Below, piece after piece: positions 26,887-36,776 of a stretch of 64,000 bases of DNA. This DNA comes from an uncultured Clostridium sp. (GTDB taxonomy: Bacteria > Bacillota > Clostridia > Clostridiales > Clostridiaceae). The notes below the pieces were generated by a model. That model saw only the letters and a program-made list of their open reading frames with translations, made no database searches and was not told where the DNA came from. Positions within the stretch are counted from its first letter, which is position 1; each line of letters opens with the position of its first letter. The translations under genes and the position numbers were made by a program. The DNA lies in contig URKQ01000017.1 in NCBI GenBank assembly GCA_900548455.1, forward strand, positions 4,417 through 68,416. Direction: 5' to 3'.

Positions 26887-27822
26887 TTATTTTTTAGCAA
26901 TAATACAAACCCATTCTCCATCTTCCATAACTTCTGCTATAGATAGATTTAAACTTTCAAATTTATTTACTATTTTATCTCTTTGGGTATTTAGTATTCC
27001 AGATGCAATTAAATAAGAACCTTCAGCCATAAAAGTAGTTACATTTTCACAAAGACATAAAACTATATCCGCTAAAAGGTTTGCCACTATTACCTCTGCA
27101 CTTCCTTCAACAACTTCCATTAAATCTCCATGAAGAATTTCTACGTTATCTAACTTATTAAAACCTACATTTTCTTTAGCTGAATCTACTGCCACAGGGT
27201 CTAAATCAACTCCAACAACTTCTCCTGCTCCAAGTCTTGCAGCTGCTATAGATAATATTCCTGAACCTGTTCCTATATCAAAAACTCTATCTCCAGATTT
27301 TACATACTTCTCAAGTGCTTTAACACACATTCTAGTAGTTTCATGAGTTCCAGTTCCAAAAGCTATACCTGGATCTAATTCAACAATAAGCTCTCCATCT
27401 TCTACAGCATAATCTTCCCATATAGGTTTTACTACTATTTTATTTCCTACTTTAGTTGGCTTATAATACTTCTTCCAGTTATTTTCCCAATCTTCCTCAT
27501 TAACCTTATTATACGTAACTAAACCTTCTCCTTTATCTAAACCATACTCATCTAGTTTAGCTACACCTTCTTTTATATAATTTATTATTTCTTCAAAGTT
27601 ACCTTCATCTTTAAAGTAACCTTTAACTATCGCTCCATCTTTCACATTTAATATTGCTTCATCAAATAAATCTGCATAGGCTGGATGCTCTTTTTTAAAT
27701 TGTAAATCACGAGGATCCTCTATTGATACTCCTTGTACATCCCACTGATAAAAAAAGCCTGCCACTGCTTCTGTAGCATCACTGCTAGTTATTACTTCTA
27801 CTTCTATCCAATCTTTATCCAT
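26887..27822 (-). CDS. prmA: Ribosomal protein L11 methyltransferase
   Basis: 311 residues. The N-terminal substrate-recognition domain is followed by a SAM domain with DPGIAFGTGTHETTRMC, VFDIGTGSGILSIAAARLG, VGVDLDPVAVDSA and IVANLLADI. It trimethylates L11. GAAGGAGA precedes the start. It lies downstream of dnaJ, past that gene's terminator, in the usual heat-shock operon extension. Confidence 0.96.
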   Translation of the reverse strand: MDKDWIEVEVITSSDATEAVAGFFYQWDVQGVSIEDPRDLQFKKEHPAYADLFDEAILNVKDGAIVKGYFKDEGNFEEIINYIKEGVAKLDEYGLDKGEGLVTYNKVNEEDWENNWKKYYKPTKVGNKIVVKPIWEDYAVEDGELIVELDPGIAFGTGTHETTRMCVKALEKYVKSGDRVFDIGTGSGILSIAAARLGAGEVVGVDLDPVAVDSAKENVGFNKLDNVEILHGDLMEVVEGSAEVIVANLLADIVLCLCENVTTFMAEGSYLIASGILNTQRDKIVNKFESLNLSIAEVMEDGEWVCIIAKK

Positions 27823-27949
27823 ACTAATTCTCCTTCTTCTTCAAGCTTTTCTATTTAAAAATTATATTCAAGCTTCTAAGTAAATTACTATCTATTATTA
27901 TATCCAACTGTAAAATAAATGCTAGTAAAAATTTAATTGAAAATAAAAA

Positions 27950-27970
27950 AGCACTCCTTAAAGGAATGCT
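27950..27970 (-). terminator. Terminator after dnaJ
   Basis: Stem AGCATTCCTT/AAGGAGTGCT (one G-T pair) followed by TTTTTTATTTTC, four bases after the dnaJ stop. Confidence 0.9.
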
Positions 27971-27974
27971 TTTT

Positions 27975-29102
27975 TTATTTAAATAAACCTTTTTTGTGTT
28001 TTTTCTTTTCAGCTTGTTCTGTAGTTGCTACCTCTTCACCGCTAGCTTCCATAAACATTCTCAAAGCTTCTTCTTGCTTTTCATTTAATGTCTTAGGCAC
28101 ATCTACTATAACTTTTACGTAATGGTCTCCCTTTACAGTAGAATTTACCCTTTGAACTCCCTTACCTTTTAATCTAAACACAGTTCCTGGTTGAGTTCCA
28201 GCTGGTATTTTATAAGTTACATCACCTTCAACAGTAGGTACTTTTATATCTGTTCCAAAAGCTGCCTTTGCAAAAGATATATGGGTTTCCATATGGATAT
28301 CATACCCGTTACGTTTAAAGGATTTATGTGGTGCCACTCTTATATTTACATATAAGTCTCCTGCTGGTCCACCATTCTCTCCTGCTTCACCTTGGCCTCT
28401 AAAAGGCATTACATTCCCAGTATCAACTCCAGCAGGAACATTAACAGTAATTGTTCTAGTTTTTCTTTCTTTTCCTGTACCTCTACATGTTGTGCATGGC
28501 TCTTCTATTATTTTACCTTCACCATTACAAACATCACATACTGTTGTAGTAGACATAACTCCTAGAGGAGTTCTTCTTTGCATTTGAACTCTACCACTTC
28601 CATGACATTTTGTACAAGTTTTAGAACTAGTTCCTGGTTTTGCACCTGTTCCAGAACAAGTTTCACATTTTTCTTTTCTAGTTACTTTAATTTCTTTTTT
28701 ACAGCCATAAACTGCTTCTTCAAAGGTTAAGTTTAGATTATATTCTAAATCTGCACCCTTTCTTGGAGCGTTTTTACGTGAAGATGAAGAGGAAAATCCT
28801 CCACCAAATATGTCACTAAATATATCTCCAAAGCCACCGAAGCCTCCAAAGTCAAAGCCATCAAATCCTTGTGCTCCATTAAAATCTGCAGTTCCAAATT
28901 GGTCATATCTCTGTCTTTTTTCTGCATCAGATAAAACTTGATATGCCTCATTTACTTCCTTAAATTTTTCTTCTGCTTCTTTATCACCTTTATTTCTATC
29001 TGGATGATATTTTAATGCAGCCTTTTTAAAGGCTTTCTTTATCTCGTCTTCACTGGCACTTTTGTCTACCCCAAGGACCTCATAAAAATCCTTATTTGCC
29101 AT
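27975..29102 (-). CDS. dnaJ: Chaperone protein DnaJ
   Basis: 375 residues, full-length type I DnaJ. The J domain carries YHPDRNKGDKEAEEKF with HPD; then a G/F-rich linker (GFDGFDFGGFGGFGDIF), four CxxCxGxG zinc repeats (CETCSGTG, CTKCHGSG, CDVCNGEG, CTTCRGTG) and the C-terminal client domain. It stimulates DnaK. It has its own likely promoter in the 283-base gap after dnaK, besides any read-through from the CIRCE promoter. Confidence 0.97.
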   Translation of the reverse strand: MANKDFYEVLGVDKSASEDEIKKAFKKAALKYHPDRNKGDKEAEEKFKEVNEAYQVLSDAEKRQRYDQFGTADFNGAQGFDGFDFGGFGGFGDIFSDIFGGGFSSSSSRKNAPRKGADLEYNLNLTFEEAVYGCKKEIKVTRKEKCETCSGTGAKPGTSSKTCTKCHGSGRVQMQRRTPLGVMSTTTVCDVCNGEGKIIEEPCTTCRGTGKERKTRTITVNVPAGVDTGNVMPFRGQGEAGENGGPAGDLYVNIRVAPHKSFKRNGYDIHMETHISFAKAAFGTDIKVPTVEGDVTYKIPAGTQPGTVFRLKGKGVQRVNSTVKGDHYVKVIVDVPKTLNEKQEEALRMFMEASGEEVATTEQAEKKKHKKGLFK

Positions 29103-29182
29103 TGTCCTTCACCACCATACTATTAATTTACAACTATAATCGATAATTGCTAATTGATAAATCAACTTTTTTCACATTAACC

Positions 29183-29211
29183 ATAATAAAGCATATTATG
29201 TATAATTTCAA
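29183..29211 (-). promoter_or_regulatory. Internal sigma A promoter before dnaJ
   Basis: Minus strand TTGAAA (29206-29211), 17-base spacer, TATTAT (29183-29188), 80 bases upstream of dnaJ. No CIRCE sequence accompanies it. Confidence 0.65.
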
Positions 29212-29325
29212 CTATACAAATTGTTTACAGTTACATATTTCATTACTATACCATTCTATTCATTGTCTCTTACCTTGTTCGGCTTTCTCAACATCATTGA
29301 ATAAAACTTATTTTTTACTTTAAAT

Positions 29326-29351
29326 AAGGGATGAGTGTTACATCATCCCTT
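29326..29351 (-). terminator. Hairpin after dnaK
   Basis: Perfect 9-bp stem AAGGGATGA/TCATCCCTT with an 8-base loop, 34 bases after the dnaK stop, tail ATTTAAAG. It probably reduces read-through into dnaJ. Confidence 0.7.
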
Positions 29352-29385
29352 AATCAAATATCTAATGTTTAAAGTTTAATTTTAA

Positions 29386-31239
29386 TTAGTCTACTTTAAA
29401 ATCAGCATCTACAACATTGTCATCGCCATTGTTGTTTGCTCCAGCACCTGGATTAGCTCCACCCATGTTGTTTGGATCAAAACCTTCAGCTCCACCTTGA
29501 GCTCCAGCTTCTTGATACATTTTAGAAGATATTGCATAGAATTCTTGAGTTAATTCTTCAGTAGCCTTTTTGATAGCTTCTATATCTTCACCATCTTTAA
29601 CTGATTTTAAAGCTTCTAATTTAGAATCAATCTTAGCTTTATCATCTGGTGTAACTTTATCTTTAAGCTCTTCTAAAGATTTTTCTGTTTGATATACTAA
29701 TTGATCTGCATTATTTTTAACTTCTATTGATTCTTTTCTTGTTTTATCTTCTGATGCAAATCTTTCTGCTTCATCAACAGCCTTTTGGATTTCATCATCG
29801 CTTAAGTTAGTTGAAGCTGTAATTGTGATGTTAGCTTCTTTTCCAGTTCCTTTATCCTTAGCAGAAACTTTAACTATACCGTTAGCATCTATATCAAAAG
29901 TAACTTCGATTTGAGGAATTCCTCTTGGAGCTGATGGTATTCCAGATAAAGTGAATCTTCCTAAAGTCTTGTTATCAGCTGCCATTTGTCTTTCACCTTG
30001 AACAACGTGAATTTCAACTGATGTTTGACCATCTGCTGCAGTTGAGAATACTTGGCTCTTCTTAGTTGGAATTGTAGTATTTCTCTCGATTAATGGAGTA
30101 GCAACTCCTCCTAAAGTCTCAATTCCTAATGTTAATGGTGTTACGTCAAGAAGTAATACGTCTTTAACGTCTCCTGTTAATACTCCACCTTGAATAGCTG
30201 CTCCTGCTGCAACACATTCATCTGGGTTAATTCCTTTTGAAGGCTCTTTTCCAGTAAATTTCTTAACAGCTTCTACTACAGCTGGTATTCTTGTAGAACC
30301 ACCAACTAAAACTATTTTGTCTATTTCAGATAAAGAAAGTCCAGCATCTGCAAGAGCTTTTCTCATTGGCTCAATTGTTCTATCTACTAAATCATGAGTT
30401 AACTCGTTGAATTTAGCTCTAGTTAAAGTCATATCTATGTGTTTTGGACCTGTTGCATCAGCTGTTATAAATGGAAGATTGATGTTTGATTGAGTTGATG
30501 AAGATAATTCAATCTTAGATTTTTCAGCTGCTTCTTTAAGTCTTTGAAGTGCCATTTTATCATTTCTTAAGTCAATTCCATTTTCAGCTTTGAATGTTTC
30601 AGCTATATAATCGATAACTTTGTTATCAAAGTCGTCTCCACCTAATTTAGTATCTCCATTTGTAGATTTAACTTCAAAAACTCCATCTCCTAGTTCTAGT
30701 ATAGATACGTCGAAAGTACCACCACCTAAGTCATATACTAGGATTTTTTGGTTTGTATCCATCTTATCAAGTCCATAAGCAAGAGATGCTGCTGTTGGCT
30801 CGTTGATTATTCTCTTAACATCAAGACCAGCAATTCTTCCAGCGTCTTTAGTTGCTTGTCTTTGGCTATCATTAAAGTAAGCTGGTACAGTTATAACTGC
30901 TTCTGTAACAGTTTCTCCAAGATAAGCTTCAGCGTCTGCTTTTAATTTTTGAAGTATCATTGCAGATATTTCTTGAGGAGTATATTCTTTTCCATCTATA
31001 TTTGTAACATGATGTGCTCCCATATATCTCTTTATTGACATTATTGTTTTATCTGGGTTTGTTATTGCTTGTCTTTTTGCAACTTGACCTACAAGTCTTT
31101 CTCCATTTGGAAGGAATGATACTACTGATGGAGTAGTTCTAGCTCCCTCAGCGTTTGGTATAATAACTGGATCTCCACCTTCCATTACTGATACACATGA
31201 ATTTGTTGTTCCTAAGTCAATTCCGATTATTTTTGACAT
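29386..31239 (-). CDS. dnaK: Chaperone protein DnaK (Hsp70)
   Basis: 617 residues. ATPase-domain signatures IGIDLGTTNSCVSVMEGG, LVYDLGGGTFDVSILELG and VLVGGSTRIPAV are complete; the linker DVLLLDVTPLTLGIETLGG leads into the substrate-binding domain, and the C-terminus is G/N-rich ending DADFKVD. It lacks the loop typical of Gram-negative Hsp70, as expected for Firmicutes. Start at 31239 has GGAGGAAA upstream. Third gene of the hrcA operon. Confidence 0.98.
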   Translation of the reverse strand: MSKIIGIDLGTTNSCVSVMEGGDPVIIPNAEGARTTPSVVSFLPNGERLVGQVAKRQAITNPDKTIMSIKRYMGAHHVTNIDGKEYTPQEISAMILQKLKADAEAYLGETVTEAVITVPAYFNDSQRQATKDAGRIAGLDVKRIINEPTAASLAYGLDKMDTNQKILVYDLGGGTFDVSILELGDGVFEVKSTNGDTKLGGDDFDNKVIDYIAETFKAENGIDLRNDKMALQRLKEAAEKSKIELSSSTQSNINLPFITADATGPKHIDMTLTRAKFNELTHDLVDRTIEPMRKALADAGLSLSEIDKIVLVGGSTRIPAVVEAVKKFTGKEPSKGINPDECVAAGAAIQGGVLTGDVKDVLLLDVTPLTLGIETLGGVATPLIERNTTIPTKKSQVFSTAADGQTSVEIHVVQGERQMAADNKTLGRFTLSGIPSAPRGIPQIEVTFDIDANGIVKVSAKDKGTGKEANITITASTNLSDDEIQKAVDEAERFASEDKTRKESIEVKNNADQLVYQTEKSLEELKDKVTPDDKAKIDSKLEALKSVKDGEDIEAIKKATEELTQEFYAISSKMYQEAGAQGGAEGFDPNNMGGANPGAGANNNGDDNVVDADFKVD

Positions 31240-31315
31240 AATGATTTCCTCCTAATATAACGAATTTATTTTCTACTTCTTATTTAACATTTTAAATATA
31301 TATTAAGTAACTATA

Positions 31316-31990
31316 TTAATTAGCTACTTTTACCATGCTATATCTAAGCACTTTGTCACCTTTTTTATATCCCTTTTGGAATACTTCAGCAACTTGGTTC
31401 TTTTCTAAATTTTCATCTTCTACATGCATTACAGCATTATGAAGATTTGGATCGAATTCTCCATCTGCACATATCTCTTCAACACCTAATTTATCAAGAG
31501 CTCCTTTAAATTGAGATACAGTCATTTCAACACCTTTTTTAAGGTCTTCTGCACTTCCTTCTGCTACTACAGCTCTTTCTAAATTATCTAATACAGGAAG
31601 CATCTCTTTTAAAACATCTGCACAAGCATCTACATAGATATTTTCTTTTTCTTTTAAAGTTCTTTTTCTGTAGTTATCGTACTCTGCAACAGTTCTTAAA
31701 AGTTTTTCTTTTAAAGAGTCAACTTCTTCTTTAAGCTCTTTTACTTCATTCTTTTGATCTCTGCGCTTTTTCATCTCATCTTCTCTTTCTTCTTCTTTAT
31801 TTTCTTCAACATCTTCAGATAGATTATCTTCCTTTTCATCAGTGCAGTTCTCTGCCATATCCTCTTGGCACTCTGTTTTTACTTCTTCCACATTATCAGA
31901 AGCTTCAGCCTTTACATTCTCCTCTGGAGTTGTAGCTGTGCTATTTTCCTTAATATCTTCCATCTTTTCTTGCAACCCTCTTTCCTCCAT
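31316..31990 (-). CDS. grpE: Nucleotide exchange factor GrpE
   Basis: 224 residues, with a long acidic, low-complexity N-terminus (~1-70). The coiled coil (LKEEVDSLKEKLLRTVAEYD) and family motif YRKRTLKEKENIYVDACADVL precede the C-terminal beta domain (ADGEFDPNLHNAVMHVED). It exchanges nucleotide on DnaK. The start is uncertain: ATG 31990 has AAGGGA very close; TTG or ATG codons 15 and 27 bases inside are alternatives. It follows hrcA by 17 bases. Confidence 0.95.
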   Translation of the reverse strand: MEERGLQEKMEDIKENSTATTPEENVKAEASDNVEEVKTECQEDMAENCTDEKEDNLSEDVEENKEEEREDEMKKRRDQKNEVKELKEEVDSLKEKLLRTVAEYDNYRKRTLKEKENIYVDACADVLKEMLPVLDNLERAVVAEGSAEDLKKGVEMTVSQFKGALDKLGVEEICADGEFDPNLHNAVMHVEDENLEKNQVAEVFQKGYKKGDKVLRYSMVKVAN

Positions 31991-32007
31991 GTTCCCTTAT
32001 ATTAGCC

Positions 32008-33045
32008 TTAAGGCTCATATAGCTTTGATATATTTTTATTTATTTCTTTAACAACAGAATCTAATACAGCTATAACTTTATCATATTGCATTCTAGTAGG
32101 ACCAATAACACCTATAGTCCCCATTATATTGCCCTTATATTTATAGCTTGCAGTTATTATACTGCAATCTTGCGCGCCTTCTATATAATTTTCATGTCCT
32201 ATGGTAATAACCACCGGTTCTTGATTAGAAGCAGATAAAATTTTATCCAGTTCATTTTCATTATTAATCAATCCCAAGAAGGCCTTTGCTCTGTCAATGT
32301 TATTGTATTCAGGATAATTAAATATATTTGTTGCTCCTCTGGTATATATTTCACCAGAATCTTCAACTACCAAGGTTTCATACATAACTGGTATTATAGT
32401 ATCGAAAATCTCCTCATACCCTCTTAATTCATTCTTTAAATTAACTAAAAAGTCTAAGGTAATTTCTTCTATACTTATACCTACTAACAGCCTTTCTAAT
32501 ACTCTATTTACCTTATCTAATTTTTCTTCATCAACAGGATTTGAAACTCTAATTGTATTATTTTTTATGTCTCCTCTGTCCGTGATAACTGTAGATAAAA
32601 TAATTCCTCTATCAATGGCTAAAAGTTTTATATACTTTATCCTAGATTTTTTTACTGGTGCCACTTTTACCACAGAAGTTAGTCTCGTTAGCTGTGACAG
32701 CACATCAATTGCTGATTTCACTATACTGTCTACTTCATTTAAAGCTATTTCACTTAAATCATTTTTTATAAACTCATTCTCTTCCGAAGTAAGTTTTGGA
32801 GGAGCCATGAGCCTATCTACATAAAGTCTATAGCCTTTATCTGAAGGACGTCTTCCTGAGGATGAATGTAATTGTTCTAAAAAACCCATTTCTTCAAGAT
32901 CTGCCATCTCATTTCTAATGGTGGCTGAACTTATTCCTAGGTCATATTTCTTAGATATGGTTCTAGAGCCTACAGGTTCCCCATAGGTAATATAATCATT
33001 AATTATGGCCTGTAATATTCTAATCTTTCTTTCATCCATATCCAC
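32008..33045 (-). CDS. hrcA: Heat-inducible transcription repressor HrcA
   Basis: 345 residues. The winged helix (MDERKIRILQAIINDYI, then GSRTISKKYDLGISSATIR) is followed by the GAF-like and dimerisation domains. It represses the operon by binding CIRCE, and is stabilised by GroEL in other bacteria. I place the start at the GTG at 33045 with AGAGG eight bases upstream, because the longer reading from 33072 runs into the CIRCE operator and departs from the family N-terminus. First gene of hrcA-grpE-dnaK-dnaJ. Confidence 0.95.
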   Translation of the reverse strand: MDMDERKIRILQAIINDYITYGEPVGSRTISKKYDLGISSATIRNEMADLEEMGFLEQLHSSSGRRPSDKGYRLYVDRLMAPPKLTSEENEFIKNDLSEIALNEVDSIVKSAIDVLSQLTRLTSVVKVAPVKKSRIKYIKLLAIDRGIILSTVITDRGDIKNNTIRVSNPVDEEKLDKVNRVLERLLVGISIEEITLDFLVNLKNELRGYEEIFDTIIPVMYETLVVEDSGEIYTRGATNIFNYPEYNNIDRAKAFLGLINNENELDKILSASNQEPVVITIGHENYIEGAQDCSIITASYKYKGNIMGTIGVIGPTRMQYDKVIAVLDSVVKEINKNISKLYEP

Positions 33046-33061
33046 TGCTTTCACCTCTTTG

Positions 33062-33088
33062 TTAGCACTCATTAACCACGAGTGCTAA
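33062..33088 (-). promoter_or_regulatory. CIRCE operator
   Basis: TTAGCACTC, nine bases, GAGTGCTAA: a perfect match to the CIRCE consensus, symmetric on both strands. It sits 13 bases downstream of the -10 and 16 bases upstream of the hrcA start, in the transcribed leader. Confidence 0.98.
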
Positions 33089-33101
33089 TGACTATATTTA
33101 A

Positions 33102-33130
33102 AAAATATCACTTCCCACAATACTTGTCAA
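33102..33130 (-). promoter_or_regulatory. Sigma A promoter of the hrcA operon
   Basis: Minus strand TTGACA (33125-33130), 17-base spacer, TATTTT (33102-33107), immediately upstream of CIRCE. Confidence 0.88.
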
Positions 33131-33185
33131 TAGCATTCATAGTTTATTTACAAATATTTTTTATCCACCATTATTTTAGTTTTAT

Positions 33186-34313
33186 CTACAATATAAAATC
33201 AGCCATTACCTGATTACTAAGTTCAATACCCTTTTCTGTTAAAAACAATCTATCACCCTTTAACGTTAAAAGTTTTAAGTTCAAATACTTTTCTATTACA
33301 TCCTTATAGACATTATATATACTAACCTTAAATCTATTACTAAATTCCTCAATACTAATACCTTCAATTTTTCTAAGTCCTAGAAACATAAATTCTTCCA
33401 TCTCATCTTTTACTTCATTAGTCATTGTCTCTACAAGAGCACTTCCCTTTTCTTTCATACTCTTAATATAGGTTTCTACCTTTTCCTCGTTTCTATACCT
33501 TACTCCATTTAAGTAAGAGTGAGAAGAAGACCCACATCCTATATAATTTTCCAAGCTCCAATAAATAAGATTATGTTTACATTCATAACCTTTTTTTGAG
33601 AAATTAGAGATTTCATATTGAAAATATCCTCTTTCTTTTAAATAAGGTATGGCTTTCTCATACATATCTCTTTCTGTATCTTCTGTAGGCAATATTAATT
33701 TGCCACTTTCATAAAGATTATAAAATTTAGTTCCCTCTTCTATTATTAAGCTATAACAAGATAAATGTTCCGGATTTAAATCTGTAACTACCTTTAAAGT
33801 TTCCATCCACTCCTTTAAAGATTGTCCGGGAAGTCCAAACATTAAATCTACATTTATGTTATTTATTCCCGATTCCCTTACCATAGTAAAACTATTTTTA
33901 AAGTCTTCAAAGGAATGAATTCTACCTAAAGTTTTAAGATGACATTCTTGACTTGCTTGAAGCCCCATAGAAATCCTATTTACACCCATAGCTTTAAATA
34001 TTTCTAACTGATTCTTATTAAAAGTTTTAGGATTTCCTTCAATAGTAAATTCAAATCCTTCTTTTACAATATTTAATTTCTTTATAGCTTTTTCTATAAT
34101 TTTCCATCCTTCTATGCACAAATAGGTGGGAGTTCCCCCACCTATAAAAATTGTTGTTATTTCCTTGTCTTCACAAGCACTTTCTATTTCCGCGGATAAA
34201 GCCCTAGCATAATCTACCATCAGGGCTTCCTTTCCACTATAGGATGGAAAATCACAGTAATGACATTTCATTTTGCAAAAGGGAATATGTATATATAACC
34301 CAGTTTTAGTCAT
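33186..34313 (-). CDS. hemW: Radical SAM heme chaperone HemW
   Basis: 375 residues. The radical SAM motif is CKMKCHYCDF with the fourth Cys typical of HemW-like proteins; IFIGGGTPTYL, GLQASQECHLKTLGR and VDLMFGLPGQSL follow, and the C-terminal HemN_C region is present. Often misnamed coproporphyrinogen oxidase; HemW acts in heme delivery. It lies 17 bases after lepA, the usual lepA-hemW order. Confidence 0.93.
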   Translation of the reverse strand: MTKTGLYIHIPFCKMKCHYCDFPSYSGKEALMVDYARALSAEIESACEDKEITTIFIGGGTPTYLCIEGWKIIEKAIKKLNIVKEGFEFTIEGNPKTFNKNQLEIFKAMGVNRISMGLQASQECHLKTLGRIHSFEDFKNSFTMVRESGINNINVDLMFGLPGQSLKEWMETLKVVTDLNPEHLSCYSLIIEEGTKFYNLYESGKLILPTEDTERDMYEKAIPYLKERGYFQYEISNFSKKGYECKHNLIYWSLENYIGCGSSSHSYLNGVRYRNEEKVETYIKSMKEKGSALVETMTNEVKDEMEEFMFLGLRKIEGISIEEFSNRFKVSIYNVYKDVIEKYLNLKLLTLKGDRLFLTEKGIELSNQVMADFIL

Positions 34314-34330
34314 ACTTGATTCTCCTCTCT

Positions 34331-36136
34331 TTAGTCTACTTTAAGTACTGCCATAAATGCTTCTTGTGGTACTTCTACGCTACCAACTTGACGCATTCTT
34401 TTCTTACCTTCTTTTTGTTTTTCAAGAAGCTTTTTCTTTCTTGAAATATCTCCTCCATAACATTTTGCAAGTACATCTTTTCTCATAGCTTTAACAGTTT
34501 CTCTAGCTATGATTTTTGAACCTACTGCAGCTTGAATTGGAATTTCAAACATCTGCCTTGGAATTATTTCTTTAAGCTTTTCTGCCATAGCTCTTCCTCT
34601 ATGATAAGCCCTATCCTCTGGCACTATCATAGAAAGAGCATCAACTACATCTCCATTTAATAAGATATCTAACTTAACCAATTGGGTTTGCTTATATCCT
34701 TTAAGTTCATAGTCAAAGGATGCATATCCCTTTGTTCTAGATTTTAAAGCATCAAAGAAATCATAAACTATTTCATTTAGTGGAATAGTGTAGTTTAATA
34801 CAACCCTTGTTTCCTCGATATATTGCATATCAATAAAGGTTCCCCTCTTATCTTGGCAAAGTTCCATAACTGTTCCAACAAAATCAGATGGAGCTATTAT
34901 AGAAGCTTTTACCTCTGGTTCTTCCATATACGCAATTTCTGATGGCTCTGGAAGATTTGTAGGGTTTGTAATTTCAAGACACTCTCCGTTAGTCTTTGTT
35001 ACCTTATATATAACGGAAGGAGCTGTTGTAATGATATCTAAATTAAATTCTCTTTCAATTCTTTCTTGGATTATTTCCATATGAAGAAGTCCTAAAAATC
35101 CACATCTAAATCCAAAACCTAAAGCTATAGAAGTTTCAGGTTCAAAGGATAATGCAGCATCATTGATTTGAAGTTTTTCTAAAGCATCTTTTAAAGCTCC
35201 ATACTTTGAACCATCTACAGGATAAATACCACTAAATACCATAGGGATAGCTGGTCTATATCCTTCCATAGGACATTCCGTCGGTCTATTAGCTTCAGTA
35301 ATTGTATCTCCGGATCTAGCATCCTTTACATTTCTAATAGATGCAGCTATATATCCAACATCTCCAGCCCTAAGTTCTTCCATTTTAAGCGGACCTGGTG
35401 TAAATACCCCAACCTCTGTTACATCATAAGTCTTATTAGTATTCATAAACTTAATTTTAGTCCCCGGTTTTACAACTCCATCAAAAACTCTTACATAAGC
35501 CACTACACCTTTATAAGAATCATAATAGGAGTCAAATATTAAGGCTTTAAGTGGTGCTTCTTCATCACCATTTGGAGCGGGCACCTTATCTATTATAGTC
35601 TTTATTACATCTTCAATGTTTAATCCAGTTTTAGCTGATATAAGAGGAGCATCCTCAGCAGGAATTCCAATTACATCTTCAATTTCTTGTTTTACTTCAT
35701 CAGGTCTTGCACTTTGAAGATCAATCTTATTTATTACTGGAGCTATCTCTAAATCATGATCTAGAGCTAAGTAACAATTGGCTAGTGTTTGAGCTTGAAT
35801 CCCTTGAGTTGCATCAACTACAAGAACCGCACCTTCACAAGCCGCTAAGCTTCTTGATACTTCATAATTAAAGTCGACGTGTCCTGGAGTATCTATAAGA
35901 TTTAAGATATACTCCTCCCCATCTTCTGTTTTATGTACAAGTCTCGCAGCTTGAGCTTTAATTGTTATTCCTCTTTCTCTCTCTAGTTCCATATTATCTA
36001 ATACTTGAGCTTCCATTTCTCTTTCAGTAAGAGTTCCTGTCTTTTCAAGCAATCTATCTGCTAAAGTAGATTTACCGTGATCTATATGTGCTACTATGGA
36101 AAAATTTCTTATATGTTTTTGTCTATTACTTTGCAT
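34331..36136 (-). CDS. lepA: Elongation factor 4
   Basis: 601 residues. GTPase motifs are AHIDHGKSTLADRLLE, DTPGHVDF and NKIDL; domains II, III, V-like and the LepA-specific C-terminus (RMRQVGSVEVPQEAFMAVL) follow. LepA affects translation and 30S biogenesis. The start at 36136 gives the standard N-terminus (MQSNRQKHIRNFSIVAHIDH), but no clear purine-rich binding site precedes it. It begins a lepA-hemW unit with its own promoter about 200 bases upstream. Confidence 0.97.
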   Translation of the reverse strand: MQSNRQKHIRNFSIVAHIDHGKSTLADRLLEKTGTLTEREMEAQVLDNMELERERGITIKAQAARLVHKTEDGEEYILNLIDTPGHVDFNYEVSRSLAACEGAVLVVDATQGIQAQTLANCYLALDHDLEIAPVINKIDLQSARPDEVKQEIEDVIGIPAEDAPLISAKTGLNIEDVIKTIIDKVPAPNGDEEAPLKALIFDSYYDSYKGVVAYVRVFDGVVKPGTKIKFMNTNKTYDVTEVGVFTPGPLKMEELRAGDVGYIAASIRNVKDARSGDTITEANRPTECPMEGYRPAIPMVFSGIYPVDGSKYGALKDALEKLQINDAALSFEPETSIALGFGFRCGFLGLLHMEIIQERIEREFNLDIITTAPSVIYKVTKTNGECLEITNPTNLPEPSEIAYMEEPEVKASIIAPSDFVGTVMELCQDKRGTFIDMQYIEETRVVLNYTIPLNEIVYDFFDALKSRTKGYASFDYELKGYKQTQLVKLDILLNGDVVDALSMIVPEDRAYHRGRAMAEKLKEIIPRQMFEIPIQAAVGSKIIARETVKAMRKDVLAKCYGGDISRKKKLLEKQKEGKKRMRQVGSVEVPQEAFMAVLKVD

Positions 36137-36333
36137 TGAGTCACACGCTGTTAATGTTTAAAATAAACTTAACAACTTTCTCCTTCCTTATAATCTATAA
36201 TTTCGCCTCAGGCTAGAATTTTAATTTTATGTCTAGCTGAAACTAAGTTTCACTTCATATTCGCTTGTCCTATAAGATAAAATGCGCAGGTATGATTATT
36301 ATTAAATCATAACCCTACAAATAATCACAGTAA

Positions 36334-36364
36334 ATTATACCATAGAATCCTCGTTTGTTGTCAA
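36334..36364 (-). promoter_or_regulatory. Promoter for lepA-hemW
   Basis: Minus strand TTGACA (36359-36364), 19-base spacer and TATAAT (36334-36339) preceded by TGG (extended -10). It implies a leader of about 190 bases that contains a GCTAGA/TCTAGC hairpin at 36213-36238. Confidence 0.65.
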
Positions 36365-36400
36365 CTATATACCATTAATAATACTTTAAAAAATAATACT

Positions 36401-36667
36401 TTAAAAAATATTTTTAACAGAATCGCTAATGACCTTTATTCCCTTAATAAATCCTTCAAAAGGAGTTACTTCAAATTTAATTTTATACTCACCTGATTTA
36501 AGTACATATTCCTTTGGACTTTCATTTACATATACATGAAACCCAGAGTAATCCTTCGCCACTTCAGGCATAGTATAATTCACCGTAAATACTCCATATA
36601 AAAGCAGTCCAATGGAACAAATAATAGTAACTCTTGCAAAAACACTTCCAACACTTTTATGCTTCAT
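36401..36667 (-). CDS. Small membrane-anchored protein of unknown function
   Basis: 88 residues. One transmembrane helix near residues 10-28 (ARVTIICSIGLLLYGVF) and a short outer domain of ~58 residues rich in aromatic and charged residues (KDYSGFHVYVNES, YVLKSGEYKIKFEVTPFEG). AAAGGG lies nine bases before the ATG. I do not recognise the family. It lies downstream of spoIIP on the same strand, so a sporulation role is possible but only from position. Confidence 0.6.
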   Translation of the reverse strand: MKHKSVGSVFARVTIICSIGLLLYGVFTVNYTMPEVAKDYSGFHVYVNESPKEYVLKSGEYKIKFEVTPFEGFIKGIKVISDSVKNIF

Positions 36668-36776
36668 AAATATTTTTCCCTTTCTTTGTCTTTAACACTT
36701 CTTTTTCATTCCATTCAACAACAAAAAAGAAGTACTCACTATAAATGATGTACCTCTTTAATATTTTTTATTCACT

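Noticed and set aside
33046..33072. hrcA start at the ATG at 33072
   Set aside because: That codon falls inside the CIRCE operator; a GTG at 33045 with AGAGG at good spacing matches the family N-terminus.
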